DNA of 64,000 bases from Trichomonas tenax (lineage: Eukaryota > Parabasalia > Trichomonadida > Trichomonadidae): contig JALKBU010000052.1 of assembly GCA_023091735.1 (NCBI GenBank), positions 1 to 64,000 on the forward strand, given 5' to 3'. Made by a program: the position numbers and the translations under genes. Positions within the stretch are counted from its first letter, which is position 1. Each line of letters starts with the position of its first letter. The notes under the pieces were generated by a model. That model ran no database searches. It was not told the origin of the DNA and saw only the letters and a program-made list of their open reading frames with translations. Positions 11,101 to 18,292 of the stretch are shown here, piece after piece.

Positions 11101-11294
11101 GTCAGTGGCTGCTCGTATGGCTCCTCAAAGGTGATCTTAATAGAGAAATTATATGGTCCGTTAATCTGTGTTAAACTGATTGGAGTCGCAAGTTTGTTTA
11201 ACTTGAGTCCTGGCTTTTCGAAGACGATGTATGGGACGTTGCTGCCGCTCTTTTCGCACTTTAAATAGAAAGTTATTTCGAATGAGCCTTCCAT
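8187..11294 (-). CDS. 4-alpha-glucanotransferase, DPE2 type (two CBM20 + GH77)
   Basis: A 1035-residue amylomaltase-like disproportionating enzyme that moves glucosyl units between maltose or glycogen oligosaccharides and acceptors, in the cytosol. The N-terminus holds two starch-binding CBM20 modules, each with the hallmark G-x-I/V-PELG-x-W (GNIPELGNW near residue 130 and GSIPELGDW near 270). The GH77 domain follows, with nucleophile Asp in RVDHVLG (about 655), acid/base Glu in GEDLG (about 865) and transition-state Asp in STHDTS (about 914). This order matches plant and amoebal DPE2. Codon use is biased towards ACA and CCA, suggesting high expression. An initiator TCACTTTT has its A 9 nt before the ATG. 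Confidence 0.96.
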   Translation of the reverse strand: MEGSFEITFYLKCEKSGSNVPYIVFEKPGLKLNKLATPISLTQINGPYNFSIKITFEEPYEQPLTYRYFFKTQFGAVHNESIPSRILPMFTTDAHVYDTFNVANSNAGVLLRFRTRVFTYYGQELYVTGNIPELGNWTAEKAVPLFFEGNLDFWSTEITIPLSTEPRAIEYKYIVSRTGGVDHWEPEENHKLEIGPTPSPTIIEIADQYRWKDPVMNALTRAPFTEVINRRTNTVMPEPIEPETVRPTFITTHFQVNCPFVKSNQNVIVVGSIPELGDWSPVHGLRLCDGKFPIWAGSIDLKYTSFPFEYKYVLSNGDGTYVWEEPNNRQCRGPTAAQYDNATPMTLFVNEWFTCPNKELFKGLGIYVPIFSLRTQESQGIGSYTDIKKLVDVCNTMGASLIQLLPINDTTDKGEWADSYPYKQVSCFALHPVYIDLLAILDKLPSDIFNDIMYRKGELERLPSVDYPAVYAFKMSILSKIFKLVKDDFKESKEFEAFLKKNGTWLKPYALFCYFKDQYHTMEFRKWPKYSRVTPEEIEDLCEEKLNDLLFTYWLQYIADKQFKESYDYATKNKVALKGDLPIGVNINSVECWAFPSLFRLIMCAGAPPDDFSADGQNWGFPTYNWEEMEKDGFAWWRARLQRMAELYHTLRVDHVLGFFRIWEVPRDTCVRGLLGHFFPANPLTRQELIQMGLWDIERYTKPYIRGKHLMEKFPNNYFEIANKYFIARGLSKENDTYDFKPEYDNEKKIAATVEKEPLNDYEKARLQQRLFELVGNVLLVEDPERPDTYHVRTEVKKESIETTPDGPIIHYSTSWQELPDDQRQLFEELYIEYTYRRQTPLWVSKAEAKLGVLKDSTNMLICGEDLGQITDGIIRSLEDHALLSLRVQRMSKDPAYDFDDFNQFKYLSVACPSTHDTSSLRGWWEENSAIRSKFWYNVLSRHEPCPDKLSTYFQEIILRQNLWSNSMWAIFLLQDLTGINESLRRQSPEEERINIPADPNHKWRYRYPYSLEELNDHKEFMIQMRGLVEASHRI

Positions 11295-11297
11295 TAT

Positions 11298-11305
11298 AAA
11301 AGTGA
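11298..11305 (-). promoter_or_regulatory. Initiator of the glucanotransferase gene
   Basis: TCACTTTT on the minus strand, A+1 at 11303, 9-nt leader. Confidence 0.65.
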
Positions 11306-11331
11306 ACTGATATTATCGGGAGAAAAAAATT

Positions 11332-11343
11332 GACCAATTGGTC
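11332..11343 (-). promoter_or_regulatory. GACCAATTGGTC palindrome upstream of the glucanotransferase
   Basis: Perfect 12-bp palindrome 29 bp upstream of the initiator A. Its half-site GACC/GGTC is the same as in the EF-1alpha upstream palindrome. Confidence 0.35.
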
Positions 11344-12558
11344 GAAATTTCAATACTTTCGAAAATGATTTTGATTTTACTCAGTCTGTATATCAGTTCT
11401 TTATAGGAATTGGGAAAGTGACGATAAATATTTGTAAGGAAAACGATTATATTGCATTGAATTTAAAATCTCTGTTCTACCGAAGATTTTCTCAAATTAA
11501 AACTATTATCACGAACGCTATTGTGATTGACAGTATAAAAAAGATGCTGTCAGGGATCTGTGTGCAAAAGATTTCATGTGTTTCCTGAAAAATTTGCTCA
11601 AATTTAATACCCAGTTTCACAATACTTTAGCCACAGGTCTAAAGCAGGGGGTGTCAGGAATTTTGATTAAAGTTTGGTTGTTCGAAACAGCGCTGGTGCG
11701 TTTTTTCCTTTTTTTGAGTCACCTTTCTGAAAACAAGATTTTTAGTGTCATTATTGAATAAATATAGTGAATGTTGAATTGTAGTGCAGTGGATTATTTA
11801 ATGCTAAAGGTTATATATGCCATTAGTTTGACTCTTGGAAAGCCTTTTTATTTTTTTTTCTTTTGCTTTTTGTCGAAAAAAAAATATTTTAAATTCCATG
11901 AAATGCATTATATATAAGATATACATGGTATAGTGATGTCAAAAAATACCATATCCTGCTCATCCGGCAGGAAAATTATATATTGAAATTTATTATTAGT
12001 TCATTTATCATGCTTTTAATTGAATATCATTTCTCCATAGTTAGTGGATACTATTTATATTATTGGTTAGAATGACTCAAAAGCTGAAAAAATTTCTCTG
12101 ATCAAAACAAGAGATTTATTTTTTTTAAACATTTAAGAGGGACAAAATGAAATTCGAATAATGACTTGGATTTTATAATTATTACATAATGAATGCTGAT
12201 TGAGCCCTTCCAGTATTTCCATACAAAAGCATTAAAAAGATCCACGTTACAAAAGGAAAAAATGCATCGCGCGCGATTCAAACGCACATCTTTTATTAGA
12301 TTAGGTAACTTATAACTTATAATAAAAGATCAAACAGAATGGTGTTTCGGCCCCTTATTAGTTTTAATTTTTCCACTTTACATGTCAGATTCGCAACTTT
12401 GTTACGTCCTTTCATGAAATTTAGTGAATTTTGAGAAGGGAAGATTTAGGATGAAAGGAAGATTTTTGAATGATTTATTCATATTGGTCTTAATAGTTTC
12501 TTTTAGTTTTTCTAATCCTAGCATAATTGAACTAGGATTATAAGCTGATTTTATTAAT
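11344..12558. other. Gene-poor AT-rich region
   Basis: No convincing frame. Two short frames (11576-11761, 12102-12287 minus) are unsupported. A B-box-like GTTTGAATC within a perfect 5-bp T-arm (minus strand near 12270-12286) is followed by a T6 run, and an inverted repeat TAATAAAAGAT flanks it, but no complete tRNA can be folded. One CTTTACATGTCAGAT motif lies at 12376-12390. Confidence 0.45.
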
Positions 12559-12680
12559 GAAGATCTCCGCTGAGAATTGAGGCAATTGATTGATTGCTGA
12601 AGATTCTTTGCTGAGAATGGAAGAAATTGATTGATTGCTGAAGATTTCTGCTAAGAATGGAAGTAATTGATTGAGTGGCT
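12559..12680 (+). repeat. Three-unit tandem repeat of about 41 bp
   Basis: Units begin GAAGAT(T)TCT, contain GCTGAGAATGGAAG and end AATTGATTGATTGCT; they start near 12559, 12599 and 12640 and differ by a few substitutions. Not coding. Confidence 0.7.
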
Positions 12681-13074
12681 ATATTATCTGTTGATTGTAG
12701 AGGTCATTAATGTATTAATGCTTGATCTCCCCTGGTTTTTAAAAGCTGTTCGTTTACTATATTAAGTATGGCCAATCTGACAAATGTCGGTTTTTCTAGA
12801 AAGGTGGAGGCCTCGAATTGAATGGCGACGATATGAAAAAATCATTTTTGCGTAATATTACTGCTGATATAATTTGTAATCAAATTGGAAAAAGCTATTG
12901 AACGATAGGAATTTTTTTCCTTCCAATAATTTTGGAAGATTCTTGAATGATCTTCCTACCGTTCACAACAATGTTTATTTTTCACTCAATTCTGCAAGCC
13001 ATCATCAAGTGATGGCAATCTCTTCAATCAGAGCATTAAATCCGAGCATTTTTTAAAATAACGAACTTTTTTTG

Positions 13075-14117
13075 GGCTCCACTTTTTTTCTCGTTGACCT
13101 TTTTGAGTTTTGCGATTTTTAACGAGTAACCCCCTTCCTGGACGAATCTGATGAAACATTTACGTGCTTTTTGTGGGTGCTGATTCTAGTGGTGCAATCT
13201 GTTTCATGATCTTAGCAAGGTATTACTTAATCAAGATATGATTACAAACAGATACTCATTACAAATCATTAATGGGCTTCTGTTATGAATTTCTTTGATG
13301 ATTATAACAAATACATCTCACTATTATAGCGTTCGCTCGCTTATTTTTGCTAGAGTTCCCCTCGAAAAATCAAAAAATAGAAAAGAAAAAATACGCTACG
13401 CGCAGGAGTCAAACGTCATTCCTTTGCCTATGCATCGAGCATACATAACGTTATGCTACTTCAAGTTCACACAAAATTTGCTCATTGGTAACATTACATA
13501 TCAAATTGTCAACTTTACATGACAAATGTCACATAATACTTGTCAAAAATAGTGACTTTGGTTATTTTACATATCAAAATTCGATGAAATCACAGTGAGG
13601 CATGGAGATCCTCAAGTTAAATAGACAAGCAAATGCTATTCACATACTCAGCACCCCTGAAAAGCACCAATTTCTTATTAAAATAAATGGAAATACTAAA
13701 TAAGTTAAATTATTGCTTTTTTAAAAAATACAAAAACAGAGTTTCATATTCTTAAAATAATGATCTATAATCACACTGTTTATGAATGTATTAATTATAA
13801 TTGATTTTGTTAATATATTTATAAATTCTGCGATTTAATATAGGCTACATCTATATTATTAACATGCAGTTATACCTACAATAGATAAGAGAAGAGCTTC
13901 CATCATCTTCCAATACAAGATAATGTTTGTTTAAGCAAAATCAAATTGGATGAGCGGCTTCGTCTTTGTTTGCAGAGATATTATTGATACCACTGTAAAC
14001 AGAACCACAGAAAGGCACGTAAATGTTTTATCAGATCTGATCAATAGGGGGGTCACTCGTTAAAAATCGCAAAACTCAAAAGAGTAAACGAGAAAAAAAA
14101 AAAAAAAAAATTCAAGG
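13075..14117 (-). mobile_element. MITE family A, old interrupted copy
   Basis: Inverted relative to the two younger copies at 33.8 and 37.9 kb. Terminal inverted repeats share GTTTACTCGTTAAAAATCGC-type cores, read here near 13095-13132 and 14044-14095. A perfect 10-bp target duplication ACTTTTTTTG flanks it (13065-13074 and 14118-14127). About 360 bp of unrelated AT-rich sequence (roughly 13665-14000) interrupts it, placed where the element has ...CTGAAAAGC. The 10-bp duplication and long terminal repeats fit Mutator-like (MULE) elements. The 75-codon frame inside (13295-13522) is conserved among copies only because the DNA is; it shows no protein features. Confidence 0.85.
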
Positions 14118-14127
14118 ACTTTTTTTG

Positions 14128-15364
14128 CACGGACCTTTAAGTGATCTAACAACAAACAAAAAATTGATTGTGAAAACCTTGACTTTCTTTATGTTAATTA
14201 TTGGTAAGGAAATTATCACACAAAAGCAATATTTTCTAAATATTAGATTTTTTTTGCAAACAATAAACATTTATTCAAAATACAGCGTATGCTCATCACA
14301 TGCGGTATAATCAACTATACGCAATGATGAAACTATTGATTAAGTCCAAAATCAACGATAGACTCATTGATATTCTGATATTAAAGCATAAACTGTAACC
14401 ATTCGACTGATATATATATATATGAACTAATGAAGGACAAACATTGTATTGATAACCGAAGAATTCAATCGATCCAATCGAGTTGCAATAAGAATCCACT
14501 CGATCATTGGAGATAATAACAGTTTTAAGAGGCAATTGACTGCTTAATCCATTAATATTTTTTTGTAGTTGAGCATTCAATTGCATGATCAGGACAATCA
14601 AGATCTGTTTGATGATACATATAGAAAGTGCTGCCTTTGGTATTTATTCTATAAACATTGTACTTTAATGGAAATCGTATCCCTTTATAAGTTTGAATTT
14701 GAATGCTTTGAATTACAGTCGCAAACTTGAAATTAAAGTATATCCTGTTTTCAATAGGCGTTGAAGAAAACTTTGTGTGATAAGATTAGCTTTGATTCCA
14801 AAAGTAGACTTCATTCACATCACAATTTTAGTCAAATAACACATTTGACGCTGAAATTGATATGTAGCTTTTATAGTTTTTGTATTTTGAGTAATACAAT
14901 GAAATAAGACCGACATTATGATGCAAGACTGTAAATTTAACCTTATTATGATCCGAATAATTTTCTTATTGTTTCATCGTGTCTTTGCGTTCTGCATTTC
15001 ATGAATTGATTATTTCGTGCTGAGTTATGAAAAATGCAAAAATAGCGAAATGAAATATTTTGGATAAAAAAAATTTGTAGCAGCAATTGCTTTGCCAATT
15101 GGTTGCTGGTACTGTTGAAAGAGCATCTTTATCAAATTCAAAATCAATTAAAATTGATAAAAATGAAAATATAGCTTCTCTTACCTCAAAATAATGAGAA
15201 TTATTTGACTGTATTATTTTGATGATGTTGTGGTGAATTTTTTTTCTAATTTGAATTTCAAAATAAATATATTTCTAAGTGGGATGGTTTCTAATATAAA
15301 TAAATCTTGAATATAGCTTGATTGGATGCTTTCAGGATAATTAAAGAAGAGTTTTTCGGAAAGA
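14128..15364. other. Gene-poor region
   Basis: Only one frame of note, 14311-14601 on the minus strand, without an ATG start; its translation is low-complexity in part (a run of TA repeats encodes IYIYQ). It might be a decayed surface-protein fragment. Nothing else recognised. Confidence 0.4.
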
Positions 15365-15739
15365 TTAATCAAATTTGGTGACTACTCTCCATTTTTGGTT
15401 CAAACCTCCCTTGAAATCGCAAATATGTAATGTATCTCCCTTTGTTAAGGATAGTGTCAAGCATAAATCATTGACATTTCTTATAGTTCCGTCAGCATCG
15501 AAAAAGAAAAGCTGTTTTCCGGTTTCAGCTGGTTTGCTGAATATCAGCTGTCCGGTTTCTTGTTTAAGATCTAATACTTTTCCGGTCATCACGCTGATAA
15601 TTTTATTTTCCTTTAAAGCGAACTGTTGTGCTTTTCCTTTTTTAAGTTTTGTACACACAACGAGTGATTCATCTTTGTCTGCTGATGCTGAAGCATCTAT
15701 ATACAACTCTTTGGCTTCGCACATGATGTAAAACGACAT
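15365..15739 (-). CDS. Small ricin-B-type beta-trefoil protein
   Basis: A 124-residue protein with the pattern of a single ricin-B lectin-like beta-trefoil: repeated short beta segments, and a C-terminal QKWRVV that corresponds to the family's Q-x-W motif. It has no signal peptide or membrane segment, so it is probably cytosolic, perhaps binding carbohydrate or another protein. Only one clear Q-x-W survives, so ligand binding in the other lobes is doubtful. Met6 is an alternative start. Two ATTTACATGACA motifs lie 12-55 bp upstream and no standard initiator is visible. Confidence 0.7.
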   Translation of the reverse strand: MSFYIMCEAKELYIDASASADKDESLVVCTKLKKGKAQQFALKENKIISVMTGKVLDLKQETGQLIFSKPAETGKQLFFFDADGTIRNVNDLCLTLSLTKGDTLHICDFKGGLNQKWRVVTKFD

Positions 15740-15749
15740 TTACGAAAAA

Positions 15750-15796
15750 TAAATTTACATGACAAAATATTTTCATAAATTTACATGACATTTTTC
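15750..15796. promoter_or_regulatory. Two ATTTACATGACA motifs upstream of the beta-trefoil gene
   Basis: Copies at 15752-15765 and 15779-15795, same orientation, 27 bp apart. They belong to the window-wide ACATGT motif family. Confidence 0.45.
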
Positions 15797-16026
15797 CCCT
15801 GTAAACTTATAATAAGGTATTTGCCAATTGCTTTCAATCAATTCTATGAGGTTTTCAAAGTGTGTTTTGCAAGTAAACGAGCCAAAGTGTAAAGTGTCGG
15901 ATTGTCACATCTATTATATTGAAAAATTGTCAAAAATCGATAAAAAATTGAATTTTGTTACGTAAATAAATATTTGCCTAATAAAACCATAACTGTTAGA
16001 TTTGAAATTAGAGGGGGAGCGGAATT

Positions 16027-16130
16027 GCAAGTACCACCCATCTTCAATTCATTAAATTTGTGCTTTATAACAGGTGCCACCCATCTCGAATTTATCAAAT
16101 ATATGCTTTATAATAGTTGCCACCAGTAGT
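16027..16130 (+). repeat. Tandem repeat, about 44 bp, 2.3 units
   Basis: Units read (G/A)(G/T)TGCCACCCATCT... followed by ...TGCTTTATAA; starts near 16034, 16076 and 16120. It abuts the left edge of dispersed repeat B and may be part of that element. Confidence 0.55.
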
Positions 16131-16895
16131 ATATGAAGTGTGATTTTTAGTTTCGCTTAAAATTATTCAGTGTAGGGCTTGTTTCTCCATTCCTCTCCCT
16201 CTATAAAAACAATTTACAACAGGATAGCTAAAAAACAATACTACTTATATGATTATGATTTAATAACTTTTTCAATGACTTTTTCATTTACCCCAGAACA
16301 ACAAAGGTGTCATTTTGCATCAAGGTGACACCGACTGGGGCACATTAATGAGGGAAAATAATAAAGAATTTAGTAAATTATGAAGAATTTGAATGAAAAT
16401 CGAAATGAAAAATTGGCGTGTTTTTTGAATATTGAATGAAAATAATCGTCAGCACGTTAATGAAAATGTACAGAGGTGTATGATGAACAGAATTTATGAA
16501 AAATTTAATGAAAAATTAATGAAAATTTATGACAAATTAATGATATGATGCTAATGAATAATTTAAATTTTATGATTGGATAATTAGGTTTAATTTTTAT
16601 TTTTTATTTTTATATAAATGACACAGAGAGTGAGAACAACAGCAATTTTAACTTCTGATTTTACACATGAAGAAGTAAATAATATTTTAGATGAGGCAGA
16701 TATCGAATAAGTTTATAAGTAGTAAATATTGTCCGATTAATGAATTAGGGAAGATTTGTGAAAGTTTTAAGATTAGGGCACAGGTCAGATATATTGATGA
16801 AAGAGATGGAATGTTAAGATTTGCAAATGATGCGAGGGGTAAATTTGTGGGTTGTGTGAAAGATTCTAAATACGACATATTACAGTTATGCTAAA
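16125..16895 (+). repeat. Dispersed repeat family B, copy 1 (possible decayed transposon)
   Basis: Homologous to 36955-37730 from AGTAGTATATGAAG onwards. Both copies contain a pyrimidine-rich TTCCTCTCCCTC stretch, a 3-way imperfect stem around a GGTGTCA...TGACACC arm pair, an AT-rich tract, then coding remnants: MTQRVRTTAILTSDF... (from 16618) and, one base out of frame, INELGKICESFKIRAQVRY... (from about 16739). Both copies share the same frame break. I do not recognise the protein. Copy 1 extends further right than copy 2. Confidence 0.7.
16618..16894 (+). pseudogene. Frame-broken coding remnant inside repeat B
   Basis: The first frame (ATG 16618) encodes 30 residues ending in NNILDEADIE, then stops; a second frame overlapping it (from 16691) continues with about 67 residues ending in DSKYDILQLC. 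The junction is the same in copy 2 at 37.5 kb, so the break predates the duplication or marks programmed frameshifting. Function unknown. Confidence 0.5.
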
Positions 16896-16914
16896 AATTT
16901 ATATGTTAACATGA

Positions 16915-17850
16915 TTAATTTGCTTGATTTGTAATATCAATCAATTGCTGCTTAGATTTGATTCCACCTGTTGCTCCTATTGATCTAACAGCGATATATC
17001 CAGCAGCGCATCCTCTCTTTGCAGAGTTGACGATATCCAAGCCATCGAAGAGGCCACTAATGAAGCCAGACACCATTGCATCACCAGCACCTGTTGTATC
17101 GACAGCCTCTGCAAGATAAGCTGGGACAGTTGTACGGATGTCTTTGTTCTTTACGAAAACACCCTCTTTGCCAAGCTTTATGATCACATTGTTGACGCCA
17201 AATGAAAGAAGATCATCAGCAATTTCATCGAGTTCCTTTTTGCCTGTGAGCTGAGACGCCTCCTGGAAATTGGGCAAAAAGTAGTCAATGTATGGCAAGC
17301 ACTTCTTCGCGTCTTCCAATGTATGCCTATCTGCGTGCATCATATCAGCGACAGTGATGCAATTTTCATCTTTTGCATGAGTGAGAATATATTTTGCTGT
17401 CTCACCGTCAAGAGACAAACTTCCGTATAAGCTGCCAAGTGAGACGATTTTTGCGCCTTTAAATGCAGTTATGTCGACATCTTTATATGTAATTGAGCTA
17501 TTTGTTCCTCTTGCATTACCGATAAAGTTTCTTTCACCGTTTTTATTTATGAGGACGATAGTGATTGATGTCGGAAACTCAGTTGTTGTAGTAACCGAAC
17601 TCATATCAATGCCACGGCTCTGTCCTTCAGCCAAAAGATATGTACCGACACCATCTACACCAACTTTGCTGCACATCTTTATCTTGTATCCCATCGCAGA
17701 AAGATTTACAGCTTGATTGAACGCATCTCCGCCAGTAGAGAGCTTCACCATCGATACACGTGTTATGTCGCGGTCGAAGATTCCGTTGTCTACGCCATCG
17801 GCCAGAACATCCGCGACCATTACGCCCACGCAAACAATATCTGCCGACAT
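16915..17850 (-). CDS. pfkB-family carbohydrate kinase (ribokinase-like)
   Basis: A 311-residue ATP-dependent sugar kinase. The N-terminal GGDAFNQAVNLSAMG (about 40-54) corresponds to the substrate-binding pfkB signature 1, and DTTGAGDAMVSG (about 248-259) is signature 2 with the catalytic base Asp in GAGD. The N-terminal region ADVLADGVD and lid strands fit ribokinase or fructokinase-like enzymes; the exact sugar cannot be told from sequence. Length is normal for the family. No leader is visible, so cytosolic. Initiator TCATATTT, A+1 at 17861, gives an 11-nt leader. Confidence 0.93.
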   Translation of the reverse strand: MSADIVCVGVMVADVLADGVDNGIFDRDITRVSMVKLSTGGDAFNQAVNLSAMGYKIKMCSKVGVDGVGTYLLAEGQSRGIDMSSVTTTTEFPTSITIVLINKNGERNFIGNARGTNSSITYKDVDITAFKGAKIVSLGSLYGSLSLDGETAKYILTHAKDENCITVADMMHADRHTLEDAKKCLPYIDYFLPNFQEASQLTGKKELDEIADDLLSFGVNNVIIKLGKEGVFVKNKDIRTTVPAYLAEAVDTTGAGDAMVSGFISGLFDGLDIVNSAKRGCAAGYIAVRSIGATGGIKSKQQLIDITNQAN

Positions 17851-17855
17851 TATCG

Positions 17856-17863
17856 AAATATGA
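17856..17863 (-). promoter_or_regulatory. Initiator of the pfkB kinase gene
   Basis: TCATATTT, A+1 at 17861, fits TCA(+1)Y(T/A). Confidence 0.55.
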
Positions 17864-18271
17864 CATTACACTACGAGAGAGTTTAAATTTTGTTCATTTT
17901 AAAAATAACTGCCTTAGTAAACTTATCAAATATCAATACTAACTAAAAATATTTATAGCAAATCATTAAATTATAACATCAATGAACTATGTTTCTTCAT
18001 AAATTCCATAAAAATATAAAATTGCAAAACAATCATAACAAATTATTGATAATATTGTAATCAATAATATTTTAGCGAAAAGAAAGATATAAATTATACC
18101 AATATAGTTAACATCCGTTCAAAATTCGGATTCAATCTTTACTAAAATCATAATATCAAAATAACATCTCAATAACAAAGAAAAATGATTATCACTATTA
18201 TAAAATTATTTTTGCCAATCTATTTTATGTAAAGTCAAAAATATTTATCATTTTTTTGTAAAGTCATATTG
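17864..18271. other. Divergent intergenic region
   Basis: About 400 bp between two divergent genes, AT-rich. Near its right end, ATGTAAAGTCAAAAAT (18228-18243) and TTGTAAAGTCATAT (18257-18270) resemble the ACATGT motif family and the interior of MITE family A. Confidence 0.45.
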
Positions 18272-18279
18272 TCACTTTT
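18272..18279 (+). promoter_or_regulatory. Initiator of the BRWD/PHIP-like gene
   Basis: TCACTTTT, A+1 at 18274, 19 nt before ATG 18293; it shows that the longer non-ATG frame start is not used. Confidence 0.65.
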
Positions 18280-18292
18280 CAAGTTTCTCTCT

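Noticed and set aside
12240..12340. tRNA gene on the minus strand
   Set aside because: The T-arm is perfect and a T6 run follows, but no acceptor partner, A-box or anticodon arm can be folded.
13295..13522. 75-codon frame repeated in all three MITE copies as a conserved gene
   Set aside because: Conservation follows the DNA element; the frame overlaps the Pol III-like boxes and shows no protein pattern. It is on opposite strands in different copies only because the copies are inverted.
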